Source: JAWKRB01 sp041389885
Lineage (GTDB): Bacteria > Myxococcota_A > Polyangia > Polyangiales > Ga0077539
Direction: 5' to 3'
Assembly: GCA_041389885.1 (NCBI GenBank)
Contig: JAWKRB010000009.1
Span: forward strand, 1 to 64,000
DNA: 64,000 bases
Part shown: positions 19,347-28,416 of the stretch, one piece after another
How the letters are laid out: every line of letters begins with the position of its first letter
Numbering within the stretch: position 1 is the first letter of the stretch
Program-made: the position numbers and the translations under genes
The notes under the pieces: model-generated
What the model saw: only the letters and a program-made list of their open reading frames with translations
Told to the model about the DNA's origin: nothing
The model's database searches: none

Positions 19347-19531
19347 GACGAGCCCCGCAGTGTACGGCGCGCGAGGGCGATCGGCCGGGGTGTACGCGAG
19401 GTGGCTCCGCGCGCGGGCGGAGCGCCTCCCCGGCCGGAGCGTCTGGCACAGCCCGCGCGGAGTTGCCAAGCGCGCGACGGGTTCGCCCGGTTTCTAGCCT
19501 CGAGGCGCCGCGGTCGGTCAGACGTCGGTGC

Positions 19532-20587
19532 ATGGGTGCTCCTCGCCTCGCCCTCCTCACGCTGTGCCTCCTGAGCGCGCCCGCGGCCGCCCTCGCGCAG
19601 GATGTCTGGACCTCTCCCGCGCCGGGGGTGCGCGCGCTCCGACGAACGCAGCGCGGGCGGACCGTGAACCTCGTCACCGCGGACCTGCGCGACCCCCAGC
19701 TCCGGCCCTCGGTGCGCGCGCTCGGCGCCGAGGTCATGAGCCCTGTCGCGGCGGCCGAGGCGAGCGACGCCTTCGTCGCCCTCGCGCTGCGCGACCAGCC
19801 CGAGGTGCTCGACGCGGTGCGCGCGATGCTCGGCGCGAGCGAGCTCACCCGGCCGGCGAGGCTCATCGACGACGCGCCCGGGGACCTCTGGGGCGCGGTG
19901 GGGCTCACCGCGGCTCGTCGGCTCGTGCTGGTCACCAGCGACCGGACCGCGATGACCCCGGGGTCGCTCGAGGAATCCCTGCGGAGCGCCGGCGTCGTGC
20001 GCGCGGTGGCCGTGCGCGGAGCGCGCGCGCCGTCGCTGCTCCTGGGCGGTCGGGGCGTGAGCGGCGCGGGCTCGCTCGCCGACGCGGTGGTCGGCGTGCG
20101 GCTGCTGCCGGGCGCGAGCCACGTCGCCGGCGAGGCGCGGGGGATCGACCTCGCGGCCGACGCGAAGGTGGGCGCGCCGGTCACCGTCACGCTCCGCGCG
20201 CTGAACACCGGCCGCGCCCCCTGGCGCGCCGGCGACGCCCCGCAGGGACTCGTCGTCATCGACGGCGTCGCCACGCGGCTCAGCCTCGAGGGCGAGGCTC
20301 GCCCAGGAGAGCTCGCGCGCTTCACCGCCACCTGGACGCCCGCTCGCGCGGGGGCCCACACGATGCGCGCGTCGGTGTCGCTCGAAGACGGCACGGCGCT
20401 CGGCCCCGAGGTGCTGCGCGTGGTGCGCGTTCGGACCCCGACGCGGCTGCCGCCTCCCGCGCGGCGCGTCGAGACCGCGGGGGTGTCGCTGCTGGGCGGC
20501 GGCCCGTCGGGAGTTGCGTGGCTCGCGCTCAGCGTGTTCGGATCGGTCAGCGCGGCCCTCACCCGGCGCGCGCGCCGGGACGAATGA
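19532..20587 (+). CDS. secreted/membrane protein of unknown function, paired with phosphodiester glycosidase
   Basis: 351 aa. The start at 19532 gives a signal peptide (MGAPRLALLTLCLLSAPAAALAQ). The next segment, PGVRALRRTQRGRTVNLVTADLRDP, resembles the opening of NAGPA-type phosphodiester glycosidases, but the catalytic core pattern is absent. Residues about 205-310 look like an Ig/CARDB-like beta domain (VTVTLRALNTGRAPWR...). A C-terminal hydrophobic segment plus RRARRDE suggests a membrane anchor or a sorting signal. The stop overlaps the next start (ATGA). Confidence 0.6.
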   Translation: MGAPRLALLTLCLLSAPAAALAQDVWTSPAPGVRALRRTQRGRTVNLVTADLRDPQLRPSVRALGAEVMSPVAAAEASDAFVALALRDQPEVLDAVRAMLGASELTRPARLIDDAPGDLWGAVGLTAARRLVLVTSDRTAMTPGSLEESLRSAGVVRAVAVRGARAPSLLLGGRGVSGAGSLADAVVGVRLLPGASHVAGEARGIDLAADAKVGAPVTVTLRALNTGRAPWRAGDAPQGLVVIDGVATRLSLEGEARPGELARFTATWTPARAGAHTMRASVSLEDGTALGPEVLRVVRVRTPTRLPPPARRVETAGVSLLGGGPSGVAWLALSVFGSVSAALTRRARRDE

Positions 20588-21372
20588 CCTCGACCACCGC
20601 GCTCATCGCCACTGCCCTGATGCTCTTCACCGGCGCCGCTCGCGCGGTCGACGTGCGCACTCGGCCCTACCCCTGCGTGGAGCACGTGCACCGCGTCGAG
20701 CCCGGCCTCGACGCGCACGTCGTGGTGGCCGACCTCGCCTGCGGCGCGGTCGATGTCGTCGCCACGCGGCCCCGCGACCGGCGCGCGCCGGTGAGCACCT
20801 TCGCCCGGGAGTACGGCGCCCAGATCGCGATCAACGCGAACTTCTTCGAGGCCAGCGTGTGCGGCCTCGCCATGGGCGAAGGCATCGTCTGGCGCGACGC
20901 CTACAGCGACCGCTGCGGCGCCTCGGCGGGCTTCGCCCTCGGCCCCTCGGGCACCCGGCTCGCATACTTCGACAGCCGCGACTCGGTGCACGCGGCGCCC
21001 TACCCCTGGCTCCGGCAGGCCGTCACGGGCTGGCCGATGCTCCTGCGGCGCGGCGCGATCGTGTTCGACCCCGAGGAGCCCCTCGGGATGTACCGCACCC
21101 ACCCGAGGACCATGCTGGGGTCCACGCCGGGGGGGCACTCGCTGGTGATCGCCGTGATCGATGGGCGACGGGCGTCGCTGCCGGGCGTGACCTCGCTGGA
21201 GATGATCCCGCTCATGGAGGAGTTCGGCGCGTCGGACGCGATGAACCTCGACGGCGGCGGGAGCAGCGAGCTGTGGATCGAGGCCGAGGGCGGCGTGGTC
21301 AACATGCCCAGCGATCACCGCGAGCGCTCGGTGCTGAACCACCTGGGCCTGCGCATCATCCCGGCGCGCTGA
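20584..21372 (+). CDS. phosphodiester glycosidase family (NAGPA-like) secreted protein
   Basis: 262 aa with a signal peptide (TALIATALMLFTGAARA). It has the NAGPA-family pattern: VSTFAREYGAQIAINANFFE, a GWPMLLRRGA segment, PRTMLGSTPGG, LVIAVIDGR, and the diagnostic SDAMNLDGGGSSELW near residues 218-232. The family includes the mammalian enzyme that uncovers mannose-6-phosphate and bacterial enzymes acting on N-acetylglucosamine-1-phosphodiester linkages, such as those in cell-wall teichoic acids. Here the substrate is unknown. Translation is coupled to the preceding gene. Confidence 0.88.
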   Translation: MTSTTALIATALMLFTGAARAVDVRTRPYPCVEHVHRVEPGLDAHVVVADLACGAVDVVATRPRDRRAPVSTFAREYGAQIAINANFFEASVCGLAMGEGIVWRDAYSDRCGASAGFALGPSGTRLAYFDSRDSVHAAPYPWLRQAVTGWPMLLRRGAIVFDPEEPLGMYRTHPRTMLGSTPGGHSLVIAVIDGRRASLPGVTSLEMIPLMEEFGASDAMNLDGGGSSELWIEAEGGVVNMPSDHRERSVLNHLGLRIIPAR

Positions 21373-21422
21373 GCGCCCGCCGGGCGCTTGCGGAACGCGC
21401 GCGCCGGCGCCATACCCGCCCG

Positions 21423-22334
21423 ATGACGCTCTGCCCTCCGGTGACCGCGACCCTCGATGAACAGCTCCGCGCGATCCGCGAGGGGTGCGCCGTGCGCGAG
21501 CTGAAGGAGCTCGCGGTGCTCGAGGTGCAGGGCCGCGACCGGGCGACCTGGCTCAACGGCCTGGTGACGCAAGACACCCGCGCGATCGCGCCCGGTCGCA
21601 GCGTGTACGCCGCGGCCGTCGCGGTGAAGGGAAAGATCCTCTCCGACCTCCACGTGCACGCCCGCGCCGAGTCGCTGCTGCTGGTGTTCCCTTCGTCGCA
21701 GGCGGCCGAGCTCACCGCGCACCTCGATCGCTTCATCGTGATGGAGGACGTGACCCTCTGCCCCCTCGACGCCGCCGTGCTCGCCCTGTGCGGACCGGCC
21801 GCCGGCGCCCCCGACCTCGGCGAGCGCTACGAGACCGCGCGTCTCGGCGCCGCGGGCTTCGACGTCGTCGTCGAGGCGCCCCGCGCCGAGGCCGCGCGCG
21901 CCGCCCTCGCCGCGCTCGCCGACCGGGGCGAGGTCGTGCCGGTGAGCGAAGAGGCCTGGGAGGCGGCCCGGGTGCAGGCGGGCGTCCCGCGCTTCGGCGT
22001 CGATTTCGGCAACGCGAACTTCGTGCAAGAGGCGGCGATCACGCCCCGCGCGGTGTCGTTCAACAAGGGGTGCTACCTCGGCCAGGAGGTCGTCTGCCGC
22101 CTCGAGATGCGCGGCCATGTGCAGAAGCTGCTGCTGCGCCTGCGCGTCGACGGAGAGGTCCCCGCGGTGGGCGACGCGGTGCGCGCGGAGGGCGGCGAGG
22201 TCGGCGTGGTCACCAGCGCCGCGGCGGCCCCGGGCGGCGGCGCGGCCCTCGCGATGGTCCGCTACGCCGCCGCCGAGAAGCCCCTGGAGCTCTGTGGGCG
22301 CGCGGCGGTGACGCTCCCGGTGTACGGGGCGTGA
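21423..22334 (+). CDS. ygfZ: YgfZ/GcvT-like folate-binding protein
   Basis: 303 aa. Shows the YgfZ signature KGCYLGQE at 215-222 with the conserved Cys217, plus GRDRATWLNGLVTQD near 37-51 and the N-terminal half of the GcvT fold. YgfZ is a tetrahydrofolate-dependent factor needed for assembly or repair of certain iron-sulfur proteins. The stop overlaps the GTG of the following lipoprotein gene (GTGA), so the two are probably translated together. Confidence 0.93.
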   Translation: MTLCPPVTATLDEQLRAIREGCAVRELKELAVLEVQGRDRATWLNGLVTQDTRAIAPGRSVYAAAVAVKGKILSDLHVHARAESLLLVFPSSQAAELTAHLDRFIVMEDVTLCPLDAAVLALCGPAAGAPDLGERYETARLGAAGFDVVVEAPRAEAARAALAALADRGEVVPVSEEAWEAARVQAGVPRFGVDFGNANFVQEAAITPRAVSFNKGCYLGQEVVCRLEMRGHVQKLLLRLRVDGEVPAVGDAVRAEGGEVGVVTSAAAAPGGGAALAMVRYAAAEKPLELCGRAAVTLPVYGA

Positions 22335-22843
22335 GCGTTCCCCCACGGGCCTTCGCGCTCGCGCTGACCCTGGCCGCCTGCGCCTCGGCGCCCGCGTCGC
22401 GCCTGCGCACCGAGCGGGTGCCCGCCGAGCCGCGCGCCGACGCCGGGGTCGAAGACAGCGGCCTGGCCGCGCGCGAGGTCGCGTGGCTGGTCGCGCACCT
22501 CGCCGACGACCCCGATCCAGCGTCGCCGCGAGAGACCGAGGCCGTGCGGCGGCTGAGCGCCCGCGGCGCCGAGGGGCTGCGGGCCGCCGTCGAGGTATTT
22601 CGGGTCGGCGACGCGCGGCGGCTCCCCTTCGCGCGCCGGGTGTTCGAGCGTCACCTGCGGCGCGTGTGCGGTCGCGACGAGGAGCGAATCACCCGCGCGC
22701 TGCGGGTGTTTCAGGGGCTCGACGCCTCACCCGACGGCGGCCTCGGCGCGAGATGGATCGAGCGGAGCGGCGGCTGGTCGCACGCGGCGATGCGGGTCGC
22801 GCTCGCGTGGATCGACGGCGGCGCGGGCTGCGAGGCGCGCTGA
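22331..22843 (+). CDS. small lipoprotein of unknown function
   Basis: 170 aa from GTG at 22331, overlapping the ygfZ stop by 4 nt. Signal peptide MSVPPRAFALALTLAAC with a LAAC lipobox (Cys17). The mature part is helical and Arg/Glu-rich, and two later Cys (in RRVCGRD and GAGCEAR) could form a disulfide. No family recognised. It converges on the desaturase gene, 25 bp away. Confidence 0.7.
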   Translation: MSVPPRAFALALTLAACASAPASRLRTERVPAEPRADAGVEDSGLAAREVAWLVAHLADDPDPASPRETEAVRRLSARGAEGLRAAVEVFRVGDARRLPFARRVFERHLRRVCGRDEERITRALRVFQGLDASPDGGLGARWIERSGGWSHAAMRVALAWIDGGAGCEAR

Positions 22844-22868
22844 CTCGCGAGGGGAGGGGAGCGGGGCG

Positions 22869-23903
22869 TCAGCCGGGAAAGCCGACCATCTGGCCGGCCT
22901 GGGAGTCCCACAGCTTGAGCTTGAAGCACGCGGCGATGGAGCTGGGCGAGAGCGTGACCTTGTGCGGGTTCTGAAGCTCGGGGATCGCCGCCATCGCCTC
23001 GGGGAGGCGGTAGAACGGGATCGACGGGTTCAGGTGGTGCACGTGGTGGTAGCCGATGTTGCCGGTGAACCAGGCCATCACCGGGCCGAGCTCCATGTAG
23101 CTCGACGACTCGAGGGCGGCGCCGGTGTACGTCCAGGTCTCGCGCGGCTCGATGTGCATGTCGGGGAAGTTGTGCTGCGCGTAGAAGAGGTACCCGCCCA
23201 GGGCGAGGGAGAGGTACAGCGGGATGAAGTACCCGAAGAGCACTGCCTGCCACGAGCCCAGCGTCGCGATCAGGGCGACCGCGGCGGCGTGGCCGAGCAG
23301 CGTCGCGAGCGACGACCAGTTCTTCTTGGGGTTGCGCAGGAACGACGAGATCAAGAAGCCGTACACAAAGATCGTGAAGTACCCGAAGAGCAGCGTCAGG
23401 GGGTGCCGCGAGAGCCGGTACATGCGCTGCTGCGCGGGCGTCGCGCGCTTGTACATGTCGGTGGTCAGCAGCATGAACGAGCCGACGTGCGAGCCCACGA
23501 TCTGCGCGGTGTGCGCGTGGTGGTAGTTGTGCGTCTGCTTCCAGGTGAGCGGCGGCGTCATCAGCCAGCACCCGTAGAGCCCGAAGAGGCTGCGCCCGAC
23601 CTTCGAGTTCCTGAGCATCGCGCCGTGCATCACGTCGTGAAACAGGATGAACCCGCGCACCAGCGTGAGACCCGCGAGCACCGAGCCCAGGAGCTTCAGC
23701 GGTAGCGTGGTCCAGCTCAGCGCCGGCGCCATCGCCAGGGTGAGAAAGAGCGCCAGCGCGCCGAAGGTCTCGGCGACGTGGAGCAGGCTGCGGGTGCGGT
23801 TCTCTTCGGCGAAGGGGCGCGTCGCGTCGATGAGCTCCTTGCCCGATCGCGGGCCCCGGGGCGTCGCGTCGGCGGTCTGCTGGGTGTTCTCGATGCTCTC
23901 CAT
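22869..23903 (-). CDS. membrane fatty acid desaturase
   Basis: 344 aa integral membrane protein with all three histidine boxes for a di-iron centre: HDVMH at 89-93, HNYHH at 125-129 and HHVHH at 286-290. Four or more hydrophobic spans surround them (50-85, 170-190, 205-245). This layout fits the acyl-lipid/omega-type desaturases (FA_desaturase family), which introduce cis double bonds using O2 and reduced ferredoxin or cytochrome. The exact position of the bond cannot be read from the sequence. The upstream region contains two strong inverted repeats that could control it. Confidence 0.9.
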   Translation of the reverse strand: MESIENTQQTADATPRGPRSGKELIDATRPFAEENRTRSLLHVAETFGALALFLTLAMAPALSWTTLPLKLLGSVLAGLTLVRGFILFHDVMHGAMLRNSKVGRSLFGLYGCWLMTPPLTWKQTHNYHHAHTAQIVGSHVGSFMLLTTDMYKRATPAQQRMYRLSRHPLTLLFGYFTIFVYGFLISSFLRNPKKNWSSLATLLGHAAAVALIATLGSWQAVLFGYFIPLYLSLALGGYLFYAQHNFPDMHIEPRETWTYTGAALESSSYMELGPVMAWFTGNIGYHHVHHLNPSIPFYRLPEAMAAIPELQNPHKVTLSPSSIAACFKLKLWDSQAGQMVGFPG

Positions 23904-23949
23904 GGTGCCTGTCCGTCGTCTCCGCGCCCGGGGTGTGAGACCGCCCCGT

Positions 23950-23999
23950 CGCGGGGTTGGGGAGATGGCCGGTGGTTACACCATCCCCCCAACCCCGCG
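23950..23999. repeat. 19-bp near-perfect inverted repeat
   Basis: Left arm 23950-23968 and right arm 23981-23999 pair with a single A/G mismatch, around a 12-nt loop (23969-23980). It lies between the aminotransferase stop (24108) and the desaturase start (23903), both on the minus strand. No T-run follows on either strand. It could be a factor-independent-like terminator, an attenuator or an RNA-stability element. Confidence 0.85.
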
Positions 24000-24034
24000 C
24001 ACCTCTTTGAGCGTCGATTTCGTCGGAAATTACA

Positions 24035-24056
24035 GGTGCGTAGCGCGCTATGCACC
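24035..24056. promoter_or_regulatory. 22-nt palindrome, possible operator
   Basis: GGTGCGTAGC / GCTATGCACC flank a central GC dinucleotide; 9 of 10 positions match. It sits in a locally less G+C-rich stretch about 130 bp upstream of the desaturase ATG, a plausible place for a repressor site. No factor can be named. Confidence 0.45.
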
Positions 24057-24107
24057 CGCGGCGCGGGACGCGAAAGTCGGGTGCCACTCCCCCCGGTCGA
24101 GGGGGGC

Positions 24108-25271
24108 TCAGCCCGCGGTCGAGAGCGCGCGGCGCAGGGCGTCGAGCACGGCGCTGACATCGCCCCGGCTCATGCTCGGCGCGAGGGGCAGGGTGAGCAG
24201 ACGCGGCGCCGCGGCCTCGGTGCGCGGCAGCCGCGGCGCGTGCGCGCGGTAGGCGCTGAACCCGTGCGTCGGGGGGTAGTGCACGCTCGTCTGCACGCCG
24301 TCGTCGCGCATCGACGCCATCACCCGGGTGCGGTCGACGCCCTCGGGCAGCAGCGCGACGAAGATGTGGTGCGCGCCCTGGCCGTAGTCGCCCGAGGAGA
24401 AGGGGACGGCCAGGCCGTCGATGGGATGCTCCCTCAGCGCGTCGCGGTACCACCCGGCGACCTCGGCGCGGCGCCCGTTGGCCTCGGCGAGGCGCCGGAG
24501 CTGCACGCGCCCGACGGCGGCGCGGACCTCGTCCATGCGCGCGTTCGTGCCCACGCGGCTGACGTCGTACGAGAAGGCGTGGCCGCGGTGGCGGTCCCAC
24601 GTGGTGGACGACATGCCGTGCGAGCGGAGGAGGCGCAGCGCGCGCGCGAGCTCGTCGTCGCGGGTGGTGACCATGCCGCCCTCGCCGGTGGTCATGTTCT
24701 TGTTCGAGAAGAACGAGAACGCGCCGAGGTCGCCGAGCGCTCCGCACCGGGCGCCGCGGTCTTCGCCGCGCCCGCCCGCGCCGGGCGCGTGGGCGCAGTC
24801 TTCGATCACCGCGACGTGGCCCAGGCCCTTCTCTCGCAGCGCGTCTCGCGCGGCGGCCACGTTCGCCGCCCACCCGGCGTAGTGCACGAGGACCACCGCG
24901 CGGGTGCGCATGTTCGCCCTGGCCGCGAGCTCCGCGGGGTCGACGCAGAGGTCGTCGTGGGAGGTGACGTCGGCGAAGACCACCGTCGCGCCGAGGCGCC
25001 TCGCGGCGTTGGCGGTCGCGACGAAGGTGAGCGAGGGCAGCACCACCTCGTCGCCCGGACCCACGCCCGCGGCGAGGTACGCGAGCTCGAGGCCGACGGT
25101 GCAGTTGCTCACCGCGACGGCGTGGGGCGCGCCGACCATCTGGGCGAATTCGCGCTCGAAGGCGAGCACCCTCTCGCCCTGCGAGAGCCAGCCCGAGCGC
25201 ACGACGTCGGCCGCCGCCAGGGCCTCGTCTTCGCCCAGGGTCACGTCGGTGAGGGGGATCTTCCAGCTCAT
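24108..25271 (-). CDS. DegT/DnrJ/EryC1/StrS-family sugar aminotransferase
   Basis: 387 aa. PLP-binding features: Lys191 in FFSNKNMTTGEGG (Schiff-base lysine), Asp158 in VIEDCAHA (pyridine nitrogen contact), and the N-terminal GEDEALAAADVVRSGWLSQG typical of the family. These enzymes transaminate 3-keto or 4-keto nucleotide sugars to make amino sugars for polysaccharides or antibiotics. It overlaps the sugar-nucleotidyltransferase stop by 4 nt, giving a two-gene unit that fits amino-sugar biosynthesis for a surface glycan. Confidence 0.9.
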   Translation of the reverse strand: MSWKIPLTDVTLGEDEALAAADVVRSGWLSQGERVLAFEREFAQMVGAPHAVAVSNCTVGLELAYLAAGVGPGDEVVLPSLTFVATANAARRLGATVVFADVTSHDDLCVDPAELAARANMRTRAVVLVHYAGWAANVAAARDALREKGLGHVAVIEDCAHAPGAGGRGEDRGARCGALGDLGAFSFFSNKNMTTGEGGMVTTRDDELARALRLLRSHGMSSTTWDRHRGHAFSYDVSRVGTNARMDEVRAAVGRVQLRRLAEANGRRAEVAGWYRDALREHPIDGLAVPFSSGDYGQGAHHIFVALLPEGVDRTRVMASMRDDGVQTSVHYPPTHGFSAYRAHAPRLPRTEAAAPRLLTLPLAPSMSRGDVSAVLDALRRALSTAG

Positions 25272-25990
25272 CGCGGGTGCTCCATCGCCGCGGGACCGAG
25301 CCCCGCCGCGGCGTCGTCCTGAGCGCGGGCGTAGTCGTCGGGGTTGCCGATGTCGAGCCAGTACGCGTCGGTCCTGTAGGCGGCGACGGTCTCGCCCGCG
25401 TCGAGCAGTCGGCGCACGAGGTCAGGGAAGTCGAGGTACGCGCCGGGCTCGATGTACGCGAGCGCCCGCGGTTCGTAGACGTAGACCCCCATGGAGACGT
25501 CGAAGCTGAGCTCGGGCTTCTCGTCGTAGCTCCGCACCGACAGCCCCTCGTCGACGTCGAGCACCCCGAGCTGGAGCCGCACGGGCTTGCGGTGCACGGC
25601 GATGGTGAGCGCGGCGCCGCGCTCCCGGTGGCGCGCGACGAGGTCGCCAAAGTCCAGGGAGGTCAGCAGGTCGCCGTTGCAGACGAGGAAGGTCTCGTCG
25701 AGGCCCGGGATGCGGGCGAGGGGGCCAGCCGTTCCGCCTGGGTGCTCGTCGCGCACGAAGCGCCAGGTGGCGAGGTCCCGCAGCCGGGGGTGCCCCTCGA
25801 CGTAGGCCATGATCAGCTCCGCGAGGTGGTCGACGCTCAGGGTGACGTCGGTGAAGCCCGCCCCCGCGAGCTGCCGCAGCAGGACCTCGAGCACGGCCCG
25901 GTCCCCCACGGGCACCAGGGGTTTGGGAAAGGCCACGGTGAACGGTGCGAGGCGGCGGCCGCGGCCGCCGGCGAGGATCACTGCCTTCAA
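25268..25990 (-). CDS. sugar-phosphate nucleotidyltransferase
   Basis: 240 aa from a TTG at 25990, chosen because homology begins at (L)KAVILAGGRG and a GGAGG lies about 12 nt upstream; a GTG at 26029 is the alternative. Signature GGRGRRLAPFT...FPKPLVPV at the N-terminus (nucleotide and phosphate binding), then VCNGDLLTSLDFG (metal-binding Asp) and YWLDIGNPDDY near the end, as in RmlA/ManC-type proteins. It activates a sugar-1-phosphate to an NDP-sugar for the coupled aminotransferase; which sugar and nucleotide is not clear. Confidence 0.9.
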   Translation of the reverse strand: MKAVILAGGRGRRLAPFTVAFPKPLVPVGDRAVLEVLLRQLAGAGFTDVTLSVDHLAELIMAYVEGHPRLRDLATWRFVRDEHPGGTAGPLARIPGLDETFLVCNGDLLTSLDFGDLVARHRERGAALTIAVHRKPVRLQLGVLDVDEGLSVRSYDEKPELSFDVSMGVYVYEPRALAYIEPGAYLDFPDLVRRLLDAGETVAAYRTDAYWLDIGNPDDYARAQDDAAAGLGPAAMEHPR

Positions 25991-26062
25991 GGTGTTACAA
26001 GCGCCTCCATGCCACGCGGCGCGATACACCGTTTGCGCGCCCGCGCGAAGGGTATCGCGGCT

Positions 26063-27247
26063 TCACTCGGCGCGGATCACGCGCTTCGCCCGCGCGGCCC
26101 GCGCGAACCGCGTCAGCTCGTCGTCGCTCGCGAGGTCGCGCTCGATCGCGACGGCGCCCAGCTCCCGGAGCCGCGCCGCGAGGGGCGCGCGCGAGTCGGC
26201 GGGTCCCGCGACCACCACGCGCTCGACCTCGCCGAGCTCGACCTCGCCGCGGAGCGAGGCCACGGCGTCGAGGTCGATCGCCGCGCCGGTGGCGGGGAGG
26301 TCGACGCCGAAGCCCGCGAGGAGCTGGTCGTAGCGGCCCCCCGCGGCGACCGCCGAGGGCGCGCCGGCGACGAAGACCTGAAAGAACGCCCCGGTGTAGT
26401 ACGCCTGACCGCGGAGTTCGCCCAGGTCGGCGAGGACCGAGCGCGCGAGGCCCTCCGCCAGCACCGCCCGCGCGCAGCGCTCCATCGAAGCGACCTCGTC
26501 GAGGGTGCCCGCGTCGACGAGGCCGCCGAGCACCCCGCGGACCCGCCCGCAGACCTCGGTCGCCTCCCCCGAGAGCGCGCACACCGCCGAGAGCGCGCTC
26601 GCCGCGCCGGGCAGCGCGCGCAGCGGGTGCTCCCAGGCCGCGCGGTCCTTGCGGGCGAGGCCGTCGGCCACCGCGTCGACGGCGTGCTCGGGCACGCCCG
26701 CGAGGGCCGCGCGCAGCGGCGCGGCGTGCGAGAGCTCGACGACGACGTCGCGAATCCCGTTGTCTCGCAGCGCCTCGAGCGTCACCCGCAGCACCTCGAG
26801 GTCGGCGTCGGGAGACGCCCAGCCCACGCACTCGACGCCCGTCTGCGAGAGCTGCCGCTGCCGAGACGAACGACCTCGAGCGCGTCGGAGCACCGAGCCC
26901 TCGTACGAGAGCCTACACGGCATCGGCGTGCCGGGGCGGGTCGCGACGATGCGCGCCACCTGCGGGGTCATGTCCGAGCGAAGCGCGAGCACCTCCGCGG
27001 TGTCGGGGTCGAGAAAGCGCACGAGGTCGCGCGCGTCGGCGCCCGCGCCCCGCAGCAGCACGTCCTCTCGCTCGAAGGCGGGGGTGATGACCTGCTCGTA
27101 GCCGTAGCGCGCGAAGGCCGCGAGCGCGGCGCGGGCGATCGCGCGCCGCCGCTGCACCGTCTCGCCGAGGAGGTCTCTCATGCCGACCGGCGGGCTCAGC
27201 GGCGCGTCGGCGGGGGTGATCCAGGGAGGGGGCTCTCGATCAGACAC
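26063..27247 (-). CDS. hisZ: ATP phosphoribosyltransferase regulatory subunit HisZ-like
   Basis: 394 aa from GTG at 27247. Class II aminoacyl-tRNA-synthetase-like catalytic fold: GMRDLLGE...RRRAIARAALAAFARYGYEQVITPAFE, motif 2 LSYEGSVLRRARG...QLSQTGVECVG, and AGGRYDQLLAGFG in the C-terminal half. The histidyl-tRNA anticodon-binding domain is reduced, which favours HisZ, the partner of short-form HisG in histidine biosynthesis, over HisRS. No hisG lies in the window. Divergent from serC with 85 bp between starts. Confidence 0.85.
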   Translation of the reverse strand: MSDREPPPWITPADAPLSPPVGMRDLLGETVQRRRAIARAALAAFARYGYEQVITPAFEREDVLLRGAGADARDLVRFLDPDTAEVLALRSDMTPQVARIVATRPGTPMPCRLSYEGSVLRRARGRSSRQRQLSQTGVECVGWASPDADLEVLRVTLEALRDNGIRDVVVELSHAAPLRAALAGVPEHAVDAVADGLARKDRAAWEHPLRALPGAASALSAVCALSGEATEVCGRVRGVLGGLVDAGTLDEVASMERCARAVLAEGLARSVLADLGELRGQAYYTGAFFQVFVAGAPSAVAAGGRYDQLLAGFGVDLPATGAAIDLDAVASLRGEVELGEVERVVVAGPADSRAPLAARLRELGAVAIERDLASDDELTRFARAARAKRVIRAE

Positions 27248-27332
27248 CGGGGCATCTGAGCATGAGTCGCGTCGGTCGCGCGACGGTGTAGGCTCCCGTC
27301 GCCCCGATCGACGAGAAGGCGAACGAAGACCC

Positions 27333-28415
27333 ATGCCACGCGTGATGAACTTCAGTGCAGGCCCCGCGGCGCTCCCCCTGCCCGTGCTCGAGCGAGCGAG
27401 GGACGAGCTTCTTGACTTCGCCGGCACGGGGATGTCGGTGATGGAGCAGAGCCACCGCGCCGCCCCCTACAAGGCCGTGCACGACGAGGCGCAGAGCCTC
27501 CTGCGCGAGCTCCTCGGGGTGCCCGACGACTACGCCGTGCTGCTGCTGCAGGGCGGCGCGAGCGCGCTCTTCGCGCAGATCCCCCTGAACTTTCTCTCGC
27601 GCGGCCGGCGGGCTGACTACGTGGTGACCGGGGGCTGGGGCGAGAAGGCCCTCGAGGAGGCGCGCCGCGTCGGTGACGCGAGGGACCTCGCGGCGATGCA
27701 GGGGCGGTACACCCGAATCCCCGGCCCCGAGGCCCACGACTTCGCCGCCGACGCGGCCTACGCGCACATCACCAGCAACAACACGCTGGAGGGCACGCAG
27801 TACCAGGACTTTCCCGACGCGTTCTCGCTCCCCCTGGTGGCGGACATGTCGTCGGACTTCTTGTGGCGCCCCTTCGACCTCTCCCGATTCGCGATGGTCT
27901 ACGCCGGCGCGCAGAAGAACCTCGGGCCCTCGGGCGTGGTGATCGCCCTCGCGCGCAACGACTTTCTCTCGTCGGCGCGGGTCGACATCCCGAGGTACCT
28001 CCGCTTCGCCACCCACGCCGAGGCGGGCTCGCTCTACAACACGCCGCCGACCTTCGCGGTGTACATGGTCCGCAACGTCCTCGCGTGGCTCCGCGACCTC
28101 GGCGGTCTCGCGGCGATGGAGGCGCGCAACCGCGCGAAGGCCGCCGCGCTCTACGCCGCCCTCGACGCGCACGCGGGCTTCTTTCGCTGCCCCGTCGAGC
28201 CCGCGCACCGCTCGACGATGAACGTCGTGTGGCGCACGGCGAGCGACGACCTCGACGCGCGCTTCGTGCGCGAGGCCGAGGCCGCGGGCATGGTCGGGCT
28301 CAAGGGCCACCGCTCCACTGGCGGCATTCGGGCGTCGATCTACAACGCCGTCGAGCCCGAGTCGGTCGACGCCCTCGCGCAGTTCTGCCGCGAGTTCGCG
28401 CGGACCCGGGGCTGA
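27333..28415 (+). CDS. serC: phosphoserine aminotransferase
   Basis: 360 aa, the normal SerC length. ATG at 27333 begins MPRVMNFSAGPAALPLPVL, the standard SerC opening. PLP lysine at 195 in AGAQKNLGPSGV; LLQGGASALFAQIP and HITSNNTLEGTQY are further class V markers. SerC converts 3-phosphohydroxypyruvate to phosphoserine using glutamate, and also acts in pyridoxal phosphate synthesis. No serA or serB neighbour. It ends 1 bp from the convergent small membrane protein gene. Confidence 0.96.
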   Translation: MPRVMNFSAGPAALPLPVLERARDELLDFAGTGMSVMEQSHRAAPYKAVHDEAQSLLRELLGVPDDYAVLLLQGGASALFAQIPLNFLSRGRRADYVVTGGWGEKALEEARRVGDARDLAAMQGRYTRIPGPEAHDFAADAAYAHITSNNTLEGTQYQDFPDAFSLPLVADMSSDFLWRPFDLSRFAMVYAGAQKNLGPSGVVIALARNDFLSSARVDIPRYLRFATHAEAGSLYNTPPTFAVYMVRNVLAWLRDLGGLAAMEARNRAKAAALYAALDAHAGFFRCPVEPAHRSTMNVVWRTASDDLDARFVREAEAAGMVGLKGHRSTGGIRASIYNAVEPESVDALAQFCREFARTRG

Positions 28416-28416
28416 G

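Noticed and set aside
19440..19475. Sigma-54 promoter from a TGGCAC...TTGC pattern
   Set aside because: Spacing between the GG and GC elements is far too long for a -24/-12 promoter.
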